From positions 310,001 to 374,000 of the forward strand of contig JAKTNV010000089.1 in the NCBI GenBank assembly GCA_022747635.1: a stretch of DNA of 64,000 nt. Direction: 5' to 3'. Under the pieces are notes generated by a model. That model searched no databases. It worked only from the letters and a program-made list of their open reading frames with translations, and was not told the origin of the DNA. This document shows positions 9,741 through 21,285 of the stretch, piece after piece (positions within the stretch are counted from its first letter, which is position 1; every line of letters begins with the position of its first letter). Source of the stretch: Hetaerina americana (lineage: Eukaryota > Arthropoda > Insecta > Odonata > Calopterygidae). The position numbers and the translations under genes are program-made.

Positions 9741-10675
9741 CAGGGTCGCACCCTAAAGTGGTAGGACAGATTTTCTCTGGCGTGAACGGAGCAGTGGATG
9801 GGGGTCTGCCTGGCAGGGTAAGGTAGAGGGGGCTCTTAGCAACAGACAAACACCAACCTCAGTCACCTGCGGGCTGTCGTTGAGTGAGGACACCGTTTTT
9901 AGTGAAGCAAGTTTTTTGTCCGCGTCGAAAAACAAAATGAAACTGAATTTAGAGCAACATTATTCCGTGAAGTTTTGTGCGAAACTCGGGAAGACGGCAT
10001 TATACGATCAAGCACGACGACGATATGATCAAGCATGCTTATGGGGACACTGCATTAAGCCGTTCAACAGTATTTGAGTGGCACAAGTTGTTTAAAGAGG
10101 GTAGGGAGCTCGTTGAAGACGACCATCGCTCCGGACGGCCGTCGACGGCAAGAACCGACACGAATGTGGACAGAGTGAGGACACTGCTGAACACAGACCG
10201 ACGCTTAACCAGTGAAGAAATTGCAGACCAGTTGGGTCTGTCTGCATCCAACGTCCAACGCATTATTTCACAGGATTTGGCCATGCGCAAGGTGTGCGCC
10301 AAGATGGTGCCGAAAATTCTGCCATGGCGCGCTCGTCGTCAGACAGCTCCTGGCCAAATACGGCGTTGCCACGTTGCCGCACCCGCCCTATTCTCCAGAT
10401 CTGGCACCACCGGACTTCTTCTTCCCCCTGATGAAAAGACAGCTCAAGGGACGACGTTTTGACTCGATAAAGGGCGTTCAAGAGGCTTCGACGAGGGTCA
10501 TCAACGGCATCCCCAAAGAAAATTTCAAGCGGGCGAACGGGGAATGGCAGCAACGTTATACTAAGTGTGTAGCAGCTAAAGGAGCATACTTTGAAGATTA
10601 TTAAGTCGATGTAAGTATATCGTCAATAAAATTCTTGCAAAAAAATCAGTCCTACCACTTTTGGGTGCGACCCTG
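9741..10675 (+). mobile_element. Mariner, internally deleted, intact TIRs
   Basis: This is a 935-bp element flanked by TA on both sides (9739-9740 and 10676-10677), the mariner target duplication. The TIRs are 27 bp with one mismatch (9741-9767 and 10649-10675), beginning CAGGGTCGCACCC. Full mariners are about 1.3 kb, so roughly a third is missing. The missing part falls inside the transposase between the VCAKMVPK motif and the last catalytic region. It is non-autonomous but could have been moved in trans while its ends were recognised. Confidence 0.9.
9937..10604 (+). pseudogene. Mariner transposase pseudogene, catalytic core deleted
   Basis: The transposase would cut the element out and paste it at TA sites. 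The N terminus is present (ATG at 9937, YSVKFCAKLGK), then a frameshift near 9985 moves to the frame carrying the paired helix-turn-helix region: IKHAYGD, VFEWHKLFKEG, EDDHRSGRPST, EEIADQLGLSASNVQ and MRKVCAKMVPK. After 10317 the sequence jumps to ALVVRQLLAKYGV, then PYSPDLAPPDFFFP with the third catalytic Asp, and ends in YTKCVAAKGAYFEDY at 10604. The segments with the first and second Asp (GDETW and HHDNAP) are gone. At least two frame changes plus the deletion make it non-functional. Confidence 0.85.
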
Positions 10676-10677
10676 TA

Positions 10678-12929
10678 TATTACAAAAATGCATAAATTAT
10701 GAAAATCATTTTGTTTTTCTAACACATTTGCAGTTGCGACGCGTTATCATTTACTTTAAATTGTTGTTGCTATAAGCTCGGCGATAATATTTAATTTTCT
10801 GATTTGCTTAAGTCCATCATCTCAACTTTTGAGTAATGCGGGACATGAAACAAGATCTTAAGACGAATATCTCTGTTTTTTTTACACTATCAATAGAATT
10901 GAATGAAATTTCAAAAGTACTTTAGTAATTGTTTCATGGCATTTTGGTTTTTGTGCCAAATGTTTTTCATCTTTATCTTTTTTTAACACCTTAATTACGT
11001 GAAAACAGTGCGTGTAACCAACAGTGACGCGAAATATCTTTTTCACAGGCCTTACTTCGACGAGTAATGCTTAAAGCAAAGGAAGCGTATGTCATAATAA
11101 ATGCCAGTATCCCATGAAACCGAAAAGGGGAGGGGGCCTTGAATAGTTTTATTGTAGTTTGTTCTTTAGCTGGCATCCAATGATAAATATTCTCTCGAGA
11201 TTTTTTGTCCAGGATTATCACAGGAAATTATTTTTGATGTGGCCCTGGCCATGGAAATTTGAATTGGTTCTAAATTGATCCTCAAAAGTTTGCGAAGAGT
11301 GGTGGATAATTTCTCATGCGTATATAATTGAAGTGAAGATCGTCATCGAAAGTATTATAGCCCAAATTACCAGAAACAGTCTTTTTGTGAATATTTTTTT
11401 ATCGACGTTCTCATTTTTTTTGTCAGTGGGCATTACATTAAACATTGAAAATTCTTTGCGCTAAAAATCGAAGACCCGATTAAACTATCTTTAAGGCGAC
11501 TCAAGATATGTATTCTATTAAAATTATTCCTAATGCAGAAGTAATGGTACAAATTGAAGAGATAACATGATACGGTGTCATGATTCCCATCTTCTGATTT
11601 TTCAGCTATATATTTTAATGACAAGTAACACAATATTGATGTCACTCGCTGCCTCGGTAATTCGGTAATCGGAACCTTAATATAGGTTGGTACCAATGAT
11701 TCTTTCGCGTTGAAAGCTTGGAGCTTGGGGAATCGTCATATTAGAAGTTTGGGAAGGCTTACAAAATGGAATAATTAAAAATTGTATAATTTAATAAAAT
11801 ATTATTCCACTTAGACTTCAGCGTTTGCCGAAACTATTCGTTCTAAGCGATGTATAATATCGCACGGATCTCTATATCTATGAATTTTCTCATTTCTAAC
11901 TTTTCCCAGGTTTTCGAACCAATAGGTTTTAGTTTTGTCATTTGATTCCTTTCCTATCCACGGTGGACTGCCTAGTTAGCAATTGACCTTGCCTCTTCGA
12001 CCACAAAGTTTAGAATTCTTCCTTGATAAGAAGAAGGGGGTGGGGATAGAGAAATTATCTATGGATGTATGGATTTAATAACAATGCTCTTGTCTTAAAA
12101 TTCGAAGCAGCCCTTTGCCGACTACCCAATAGCAGTCCATAGGGATTTCAGTATTTTGAAATAACATATGGAATTAATGATTGGGAGTATTTTAAATTTC
12201 AAAATGCATTACTTAAGTTTGCATGCGCGACATTTGTAGACTTTAAGTTGGCGGTCATTAATTCTTGACTTTTAAGGGGTCTCAGCAAGTTTTCGTGCAG
12301 CAAAGCATTAGTGATGAGGTGCGAGATGATGAAGTGCACCAGTTTCTCATGCACCCGAGCACACAATTATTATTCCCATTGATATCTCCTATTTTGCATA
12401 TACTCCGTGGAATTCCCATCTCCTCCGTTCTCATTATAAATGGCACGCTTGGAGCACGGGGAGCACGAGGGAGCTTTGGGCTTCTCCGCATACTGATTTT
12501 CATTCATAGAATCCGGTAATGGTAGAATTTATTAACCGGGATCATTGACAGCTGTATTTAAAAAAATCTAGTAAACCTGAGTCATCAAATGACTCCCTAA
12601 TTTCATGAACTTGATGGGTTCGAAGCCATTTGAATGAGTTGGACTTTACTAACACTTTAATAAGACACCTAAAGAACTACCACTCCGTCCCCGACTTGTA
12701 AATTGTCCCATATTTTCAGATAAGACCCGAAAAAAAACCTTACTTATGCAAAACATTCTTGATAATGAGAAAGATCGTAAGCCCAGGCACATTTTATTTC
12801 CCACGGTAATTTATGGCACTAATTTAAAACTTCCTGTTCCCTATTCTCTCAATTTTCCTCAGTGCTGTTCTCCTGAATATTTTAATTTTGGTGGCCTACC
12901 GTTGAAACTACAACCTTAATCCAACACTA
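10678..12929. other. Unclassified AT-rich DNA
   Basis: I see no gene, structural RNA or repeat in this stretch. ORFs are short and lack motifs. Confidence 0.4.
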
Positions 12930-13195
12930 CTATAACACCTCTTCATCTCCCTCCTCACTTAATTCCGTGATTACGTCACAACATGCCTCATCTTTTCCTC
13001 CCCTTACTTCGCTTGCCTTTAAGTTCTCCCTTCTATCACAGTCTTTAACATTCCATTAACAATCATTTTTCTTGCCTTCTTTGGATTTCTTCCGGCAATC
13101 CTCTTTCCTCCCTCACCATGCCTTGTACTTCTTCGTCTGTTTATTTCTCTCTTTTGCTTTTTCCATCCTTCACCGCACCACCCACCATACATACA
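12930..13195 (-). mobile_element. RTE-type LINE relic, 3' end
   Basis: On the minus strand the sequence matches the last part of the RTE ORF with many changes: an EVQGMVREERGLP-like run, then NPKKARKMIVNGMLKTVIEGRT, where other copies have EKWMKGVLTGSGMLKTVIEGR. It is 5' truncated and older than the copies at 685 and 4429. Confidence 0.6.
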
Positions 13196-13205
13196 ATAAG
13201 CATCT

Positions 13206-14123
13206 ACAGAGTCTGTCCCAAAAAGTAAATAAAACAATTTTTTTCTGGCGAAGCGGACGACTGGAGTTGGACGAGTTGTGGCAGGAAAAATGGTGAGAGG
13301 TCTTGAGGAAAGCAAAACGACCCGCGTCAGTTGTCTGCTGGCCGTTAAAGTCTGCCCTGCTAGACTGAACCCCTGTTCGAGGGTCACATCACAAAATCAG
13401 GATGCCAATTTCCATGGTGCAATTGATAAGCGATAAAATTTTGTGTTAAACTCGGGAAATCGGGTTCGGAGACCATGACCATGGTTAAGGATGCTTATGG
13501 AGATGGAGACATATCCCAAGTGATGGTATTCTGTTTGCACTGGATGTTCCGGGAGGGTAGCGAGGAGGTTGTCGATGATGAATGCCCTGGACATCCATCA
13601 ACAACACAGTAGTGTGATGAAAATTTCCAAAGTGAGAGACACATGCTCAATTCTGATTGACCCCCAGGTGTCAGGATGTTAGCAGATGAGTTGAATATTC
13701 AGAAAACCATAATTCATGGCATTCTTACTGAAGATTTAGCCATGAGAAAGGTGTGCCAAGATGGTCCCCAAGGTCCTGTCGGAAGACTGCTTGTGTGACA
13801 ATCTTGCCTCGGACCTCTTGGACCACTGCGAAGGAGACCCGAATTTTTTTTAGAATAGGTGGTTACTGGTGACGAGACATGGGCCTGTGAGTACGACCCA
13901 AGTATAACCCCTTTGAGTATCATTTTGAACCACTTGATTATGTCAAAGAGGTCGTGCCTGAACGAGATTTCCATCGACACCTTCCAGGAAGCGTGGCAGA
14001 GGCGCTGACATGGGTTTGTTGATGTGCAAGGGTACTGTTTTGAAGAGCTTTAGTATTTTGTACTTTAAACTGCAATTAAGTTTTCCCCCGAGTTATTCTA
14101 CTTATTTTTTCGGGAGAGGTCAT
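13206..14123 (+). mobile_element. Mariner relic with recognisable ends
   Basis: The left end (ACAGAGTCTGTCCCAAAAAG) and the right end (14091-14123, containing ACTTATTTTTTCGGGAGAGG) are degenerate inverted copies. The interior is a mariner transposase with many breaks. About 918 bp remain, against about 1.3 kb for a complete element. The left TIR resembles the end of the relic at 3876, so the two probably belong to one family. Confidence 0.7.
13395..14060 (+). pseudogene. Mariner transposase pseudogene
   Basis: Pieces in different frames can be recognised: KFCVKLGKSGSETMTMVKDAYGD-like sequence near 13440, VFCLHWMFREGSEEVVDDE followed by CPGHPSTT (the mariner DDERSGRPST position), ADELNIQKTIIHGILTEDLA with MRKVC near 13750, then VVTGDETWACEYDP with the first catalytic Asp near 13870. 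A C-terminal DTFQEAWQRR run ends in YCFEEL near 14050. The region between the GDETW motif and the C terminus is deleted, so the second and third Asp are missing. Multiple stops show that it is long dead. Confidence 0.65.
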
Positions 14124-14939
14124 GTATTGAGTTGGGCTGCTGGCTCAGGATGTGATCTAACATTTCATATCTTTCTCCATCACGGTGCTCCGCGTCACGC
14201 AAGTTCATTAGCATTCGTGTTAAATACGTGTCTGGTCAGTCCATCAGCCCCCACCCCCCACACCTCTCTCACACTCTGATGATGTTGATTCGCGTGAATT
14301 GGTCAGCATCCTGCACTCTACCCATATGTTATTTGCTCATTATGACTGTGACAGTTTTCATTTATTGAAGTTGAAAAATGTGCACTACATTTTTCAAGCC
14401 CATTATGCAACTTTTTAAAATAAGTTTTTTTAAAGAATAGCTTCCCATTTACGAGACATCTCTCTACGTTGTCATCAATAAAACTATACCTTTAGCGACG
14501 TTCATTTCTTTAATTTCCAAATGCCAAACCTCTGTTTCAAGAATGATGATCCAGTACTCGCATCGTGCGCGTATTGTATTGTTCACCTTGCCTGAATATT
14601 TACAAATTTTGAAAGTTTAGGTCTGCAGTAATCTTTAAAATTGGTGCTGAGAGCAATAATTGACGCCTATTATAAGGGGGAAAGTCCCTAAAATAGAGTA
14701 GTAATTCGGAAATTCACGTAGTGTCGGGCGGGCTGTCTTTTAAGAGTTGAAGCATAGGTAAGGTCGACTTCGTGATGTTTATGTCACGTTTGCTGCCTCT
14801 AACAGAAAGCAGATACGACTAATGCTTTGGGGTACTTTTTTTTGTTTTCTATGATAAACTTTCATCGGGTTTACAAATAGGCGAGGGTTGACTACTGGCA
14901 ACTTAAGTATAAATTGGGAAAAAAACTATTGATATCTTT
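14124..14939. other. Unclassified DNA
   Basis: Nothing recognisable is present. Confidence 0.35.
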
Positions 14940-15410
14940 TGGCAGAGAAACATGGTCATTGAGGCAATAGGATAATCTTAGAATGGTGGCTTAAAAGGTG
15001 TGGTCGTGGTAAATCATGGGGAAATAAAATGGACGGAAAAAAGAGCAAACGATAAAGGTCCAGACATGATAGGGGAAGAGGCATAAGTTGGTATAAAATC
15101 GAAGATGGTAAAACGAGTGAATGCAACTTTTAATGAGAAGTAATGAGAAGCCGAAAGTGGTAATAGAGGGGAGAATTCCGCTTAAGTAAGGTGGTGGATG
15201 GGAACGAATAGGACATTTTAGTGGGATTTAGGGAGGGGGATAGTGTGCACAGGTAAAGGATGAGTTGCTGTGATATGTGGTATGGGGCTTATGGATATTT
15301 TGTCCCATACTAGCCAGGACTTAGAAGTACGATAGGTTAGTGTGTAGTGCCAGGGTCATCGAAAACCGAACCTTACCCGTTAGACTAATGTTAATAATAA
15401 TAAAATGGTC
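14940..15410 (+). mobile_element. RTE-type LINE relic, 3' end
   Basis: The stretch from GGCAGAGAAACATGGTCATT onward matches the ETWSLKQ...RRLEAFEMW region of the RTE family at DNA level, followed by a degenerate VIEGR...GRNRIG region and a family-like end at CCTTACCCGTTAGAC (15371). Many substitutions and indels leave no usable frame. A short AAT-rich tail follows. Confidence 0.6.
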
Positions 15411-18400
15411 CTTCAATTTTATTGACATTAGTGACTTTCCTCCCTCACCCAGCGTTTGTAGGTATGGTTACATGCATGATCCAGCCCTGTTCATATAATC
15501 GGAGGAATATGTACTTAAGTTTTCATGTGGATTTGATCGGTTCTGGTACCGCTTTCTTGTTTCAATTCAATGCCATCATTATAAAGATCACGATCACTCT
15601 GAATGATCCATTCTAATTCGAACTCATGGCCCTTGTGACCAACCGCAGAATACAGCACCCTCATGTCTGACCGGAAAGAGATAAATTTGGCACGCTGAGA
15701 TTACAACGGTAATATCTCGTGGACTTTTTTGGCCTCCGAAAGAGAATCACTATTTACTGCGATTGCTCGAAAGCTTGGAATCGCTTGATTCTGAGATATG
15801 AATGAACATTTCAATGTTTTGCTTTGGTTAAAGTTTCCTCTGTAATTCGTTGAATTATTGCTTCTGTAAGACGGATATGACCTAATTTGTTTTTGTTCGT
15901 TAATGAGCAATTTATACTTTCAATTTCGTTTGATTAGCCAATATTGAATTATTTTCAGCGTTGAGAGTTGCCGGTACTTCAGCTGCTCATTTATTAATTC
16001 TGTAATTAATTTTTGTTGATGGAGTAAGATAATTTTATGACCCGTTTTAAAATTATTTTCAATTTTTTTGTATCTTCGGAATGGAATTGCATTCAGTCTT
16101 TTTATACGCTCCCTTTGACTGAGTAAAATATTCTTAGAAAAACGTATATTTTGCTCTCCTAATTTTCTTTCTTTCTTTATTTTATATTGATTATTTTATC
16201 TCGCTCTAAAATCTTTGAGGAATGCTATAATGACTTCCGATCATAAACATTTTTGGAATATGTGTATTTTCTGATGCAACAATCCACACGGATATAATGA
16301 TGAACTTTGATATTTAAATGAGGTACACGATGTGGTTGACCTTTACATCTGAGTTTTTAAAATTTAACTTTTTTTAAAGGCTTCCATATTTATTTATTTT
16401 AATTGGTGGAATTCATGCGTGGGATTTTATGTTATGAATTCTTAATTTCCTTTTGGATTTGCGTCGAGAGGTAATTGAGATGTTCCGAATTTATTAGCTG
16501 GAATGTATACTATATTCGCTTGATCAAAGGTGTCATCGTCGAGAAATCAGTATTTAAAAAAATCTAATTTCCTGATTTAAAATTAACCAAATCATATACA
16601 ATGTGCAGGTATTTCAAGTCAAGTGGTTTCGCGCAAGTCACCCACACTTAGTAGTTCACCGGAGTTTGGAAACTGCTCCTTGAACACCCTTCTTCCCGCC
16701 AGGTCAACTCCTACAAGACGAGCAAACTAGACGGCCGCGTCCAACTCAATTATTTTCGTCTCGCGTGCGCAAGATTCAAAAGCCGGCGTAAGGGGTCTCA
16801 CTATAGCCTCGTAATGTAGAGGAGGAGGAGAGAGTCGTCTGTAGCGGGCGTTTTGTCGCATTAGCGTCCCGGCTAGATCCCCTCAGGATCCCTGCTCAAT
16901 CCTCTCTCACCCACTCAGACAGACTCTCTCCCCAACTTCTTCCACACCCCGCCCCCCACCCCCGCTCCCCCTCACTCCCGCCGCCCTCACCGCCCTCCAC
17001 ATATCCCACGGACCCTTTTTACTTCTTCGCTCCATTGTAAGACCTCCTCAGCTCCGGCTCCTCCCCCACCCCCTCCTCATCCCCTTAAAACCCCATCCGC
17101 TCTCAGAGATGGTAGTTCCCACTCGGCGGACCTCGGGGGCTAGCCTAGGTCTCTTCCCACGTTGGACCATTTCCAGAATCCATGATAGGATCTCTCCGAG
17201 CGGAACCGCAGCATCGGGGTATTAAAGAGCGAAGGAGGAGTAGGGTGTGCGGAGGTAAGGGTTGAGGAATGGAATGAGGCGGGAGTGGGAGTGGAATGGG
17301 ACAGCTGGGGAGAGAGAGAAATGCGATGCCTGCTTCCAACTCCGCGTCTCTGCTGCAAAGCAGCGGCTCGGAAGTTCGTGATTTAATAAAAAAATGTGAA
17401 ATAATTGCCTCGCCCAGTTCCCCTCCCCCACCCACGACGTATTAATAATTTCTTCCATTCGTCCCGGCCTCATATAACTCCTTTCCTATGAGTCCACGAT
17501 GCTAAGCCAGCCGTGTTCATCTGGATCGGTTGTGACGAATGGGGATGCCATCCGGCAGTCTGGTACGTAATAATTCTTTGCGACGATGGGGTGATAACGA
17601 CTCTTCAGGTTAAAAAAAAATATAGACGCTGCAGAGGCCGCTCGACATCCACGGGTATACATTCCATTAATACTACTTGGCGGTAAGGGTAGGTATGTCG
17701 GGAGATGACCGAATTGAGGTAATCTGTGCCATTTAGGGATATTTAGTTAGATAGCTAACGGAAAATGTAGGACTATTTATTTAGGAGTCATTTTTATAAA
17801 ATATTTTATGGTGAGTGTCCAAAATCCCCACAGCCTGAATTTTCCAGTGCTTAGCACACGAAATATCGGGCTTGATTATTTGAAAATATATCGTTTTAGC
17901 TATAAAAATAACTAAGGGACTCTGCGTGCACCTATTTCAGCACTGAAAGCCGAAATTCAAGTGAATTCTTAGTGTAATAGATTGAATTCACTACGGAATT
18001 AAGGTCGCGGAGGAAGTCCGAGGAGAAAGCCGCCATCGACGAACGGAAGGATCCTAAGGGTCAAAAATTGAACGTCACATCCGTAGGATGGGACGTTCAA
18101 ATAAAATTCCCCACCGCCAGAATTTAATCCTGGGCTATTGGTCTGGGAAGAATGGTTGGGTGGCAATTTTTCACCCGAACGGAGCTCGCGACTTTCGAGG
18201 CCACTTGAGCCTTTTTTTTACGGGTGAGTAATTAAATACTCGTAAGAAAAAAAAGATCTCTGTCGCCGTCATCCTTCCAGCTTCCGGAACAGGATCCACA
18301 GCTTAGAGGCATAACCTGCGACAAACATTACTTAATGAATTTTCCATCACTGTACGAGGCCTGTCTAAAATGAATCCGACAATAAATTTTCCCGTACAAA

Positions 18401-18737
18401 GAAATGACGGTGGACAGTGATTATAGAAACTATGCGAATGTAGAGTGCTCGTGATGTAGTCCTCAAGGGAAGTGATGAGGTTTGTAGTTGTCCTTAGAGT
18501 GGGTGGAATGTGAGAGAATCATGCCTATGAAATGCCTCAGTGATCAACCCAAAGTTTGATTTGATAAGTGAGGGTAGAGCTCATAGACTACTGGGTCCAA
18601 TGATATGTGAAATTCATACATGAAGGTAGGGGAGAGTTCCTTTTCCCTGTGCCCCCTGTCATTTCCCATTGAGATCTGGTGCCCTGAATATTACACATGA
18701 AAGGAGAAGGAGAGGAACTTGTCGGGAGATATTTGAA
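15411..18737. other. Unclassified DNA including a GC-rich tract
   Basis: AT-rich sequence with no visible gene, except for a GC-rich region at about 16690-17510. ORFs in the GC-rich part overlap in several frames without any motif. Confidence 0.4.
16690..17510. promoter_or_regulatory. GC-rich tract, possible promoter or untranslated region
   Basis: Composition shifts sharply to C-rich runs on the plus strand with many CpG sites, then returns to AT-rich DNA. Such islands in insects often mark promoters or 5' untranslated exons, but I see no core promoter arrangement or coding exon attached, so the function is open. Confidence 0.2.
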
Positions 18738-18820
18738 GAATGTGGAATTGAACCTGTGGCTTCTGGTCAGTACCGCACCGCTCTATCTTCTGACCTACCT
18801 CTATCATGCCTGTACCACCC
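18738..18820 (-). repeat. tRNA-derived SINE head or tRNA pseudogene
   Basis: On the minus strand the sequence has an A-box-like TAGGTCAGAAGATAGAGC and, at normal tRNA spacing, a B-box CAGGTTCAATTCC. The acceptor stem does not close convincingly. It looks like the promoter part of a SINE or a decayed tRNA, not a working gene. Confidence 0.4.
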
Positions 18821-19606
18821 AGCAAAATAATACCGGCCGTTCTGGTTGCGGCAGAACTGTCGCCTCATGCATGTCTCCTCTTGTGTATGTTCGATTCATT
18901 CGATTATGGTCTCTGTTTTGGCTTGTGGCCCTAGAGCTAGCATGGGGCGAAGATACTCTTTCGTAGTACATACCCAGTCGGCTGCTCCATGCGTCCGCGC
19001 GAATGGAGGCAGGGAAAACAGCTGAGAAATGCGGAAATCAACTTTGTCCGTGGCGAGAAGCCAAGGAAGCCGACGAAGACCGCTATCAAAAAGCAACGTA
19101 CTACTGTTACCTCAGGGTGATCATAATAAAAATTCCTACTTTCAGGAGGGCCCTACTTCTCGAATAATACGTATATGGTCAGGGGTGAAAATTACCTTCA
19201 GATGGCCGCATGGGAATTAGAATCCAAAAATCCAATTACATCTCGTCGTCACCCGGAAATTACGCCACCTCGTGGAATCGACGGGGCGTGTGTGCGTGAA
19301 GCATTAGGCTAAGTGGGAAGAATCAATGGAAATTAGGCGGAATGAAGGGAAACCCGAGGTCGACCATCAAACAGAAGAACACCTGGACAGATTCCACCCA
19401 CTCTCGAATGAAATCTCCCTTGGGTCAATTTTTTTCTGGCTTCTTTCAGTCTTTTTTTGGTAAAACTTTTATGTTTCCTCTAACTAGGAGAATTAGACGA
19501 TTAAAATGTTGACGCTTTACCCAAAAACGTCGATGCAGACCTAATCTGAGTTTACTCATGCGAAAGATACCGCCAATTATTATTATAGATACACTGTCGA
19601 TATATG

Positions 19607-19611
19607 TGTGT

Positions 19612-19670
<59 letters not shown>
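19607..19670. repeat. (TA)n microsatellite
   Basis: A pure TA dinucleotide run. Reading frames inside it are repeat artefacts. Confidence 0.9.
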
Positions 19671-19759
19671 AATCGAGACCTAATAGTAATAGTACAACGG
19701 TATGACCGTCTAAAATACTTTCAGAAACAAAAGTTTTTTATATGTTCTGTTATCCCTCA

Positions 19760-20000
19760 AATTTTCTACTCCTCTTCTTGCCTTGGAAAATTTCATATCC
19801 ATCTCACTTCCGTGTCTATCTGTTCTCTTTTAATTCACAACCACCAACCACCGTCTTAAGCCTCTAAATATATCCTCCATTTTGTGTTCCTGTCTTCTTC
19901 CCACATCTCCCAACAGCTTCCCCTCCTTCACTTTCATGCATAAAATTCCTCCATTTGTCTTTTTATCTCCAGCTATTTTATCCTTTCATCTTTATATCCA
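19760..20000 (-). mobile_element. Possible RTE LINE relic
   Basis: The minus strand is purine-rich and aligns loosely by eye with the last 250 bases of the RTE ORF (a GGGAGATGTGGGAAGAAGAC segment matches the GKRGKGRN region). The match is weak enough that simple compositional bias could explain it. Confidence 0.3.
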
Positions 20001-20041
20001 GGTATCTCGAAAACCAATTCACGTATCATTTCTATTGATTG

Positions 20042-20193
20042 AGGACCTGGTAGTCCAGGGGTAGATCTTTAAATTACTAATTGGAGGGCCCGGGTTCGAC
20101 TCTTGGGCATGCCCAACATTCGGTGAACTCTACTATCATATATCAGAACTATCCACCAGGTTGATAACTGTGCTTATGGTTTTTATCTACTTG
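20042..20193 (+). repeat. tRNA-derived SINE, family 1, short copy
   Basis: The sequence starts with a tRNA-like head (A box TAGTCCAGGGGTAGA, B box GGGTTCGACTC). It ends with GGTTGATAACTGTGCTTATGG, which is nearly the same as the end of the copy at 56155-56445. It lacks the middle of that copy. Such elements are transcribed from the internal tRNA-type promoter and mobilised by LINE machinery. Confidence 0.7.
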
Positions 20194-20929
20194 TTTTTAG
20201 CTCATTGGTAGTTCAGCAAAAACGCAAAAGGTAAAATAGAGGTACCTATTGTGCTTCACGTTATGGTCTTGCTCCTGAGACTTTATACGCTCTATTCGCT
20301 CAAAATCCATGTCATTGGTTCTTTTATTTTACTTGCATACTTAAGTTTAGCAGCGGTAATGAATTATGTGAGATTGGAGATAAATCTAGAGAAATTGTAG
20401 GTCAGCGTTCGGTGTCTCCTCGTGGAATATATATTATCTTGAGAAATAACGTTGCTAATCGTCACCTAGCCCTTTACGGAAAACGTTGAGGTGTCTAAAC
20501 AACTAGGTATGTTCCGTTTTGAAGATTTCTTTAATGAGACCGAGGAAAAAAAATTAAAAATCTGGTTCTCGTTTATCTAATATAAGAAAATTTTGCAATT
20601 CTCCCAAAAGTGCTAGAAAAATTTCTATTGTGTTTCTATTTCTATGTATTTCTAGGTGTTCTCGTATGTTTAAAAAAATATAATCTCCGAAAGGTTTGAC
20701 GACTCTTCTGCATTTTATTCATATTACGATCTAATCATTGGTTTTTATTTTAATATTTCATAGGTAATCATTATCTCAGAATTGTGAATATGTGGTCTTA
20801 GCATATAGACCGTGTTAAAAAATTAATTTTTTTTACCTCTTTATTAAAATATATGGTTCACGTTTTAGGCTATCCGACACCTAAGTGTAACTTTTTGCGG
20901 GGCTTTAACGGTTGTTCGACGATGCAAAT
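20194..20929. other. Unclassified AT-rich DNA
   Basis: Nothing recognisable is present. Confidence 0.35.
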
Positions 20930-21045
20930 TACGAGTATTCTGTGCCTAGATAATACATGTACTCGTATACATGTTATCATGTTACACGGTTCGTGTATAT
21001 GTGTTATACATGATAACATGCATGCATGTAATACATGTTATCGGT
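20930..21045. repeat. Cluster of short palindromes
   Basis: Overlapping copies of ACATGTTATCATGT, CATGATAACATG and TGCATGCATG form several small inverted repeats within about 110 bases. Confidence 0.5.
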
Positions 21046-21104
21046 AATTCTATCGATCTATCTAGGCTTTTGATGTAAACAATCTATCAAACAGTACAGC
21101 GACA

Positions 21105-21285
21105 ATTCCCTTGCCTCTCCTCACAAAACACAAACCGACATCCTACGTACTCTACATCCCTTCTTCATCTCCGTATACGTACTTTCTTCCTCCCTTCATT
21201 CCGTCCGGAATCCCAATCCTATTCCTGCCCATTCCTCGTTGGCCGAACATTCTCCCCTCTATCACAGTCTTTGCTAGCAGTATTT
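21105..21285 (-). mobile_element. RTE-type LINE, very short 3' end
   Basis: On the minus strand the last 180 bases of the RTE family are present, including the complement of CATTCTCCCCTCTATCACAG (IEGRML...) and the GRNRIG region. Truncation falls just upstream of the VIEGR motif. Confidence 0.65.
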
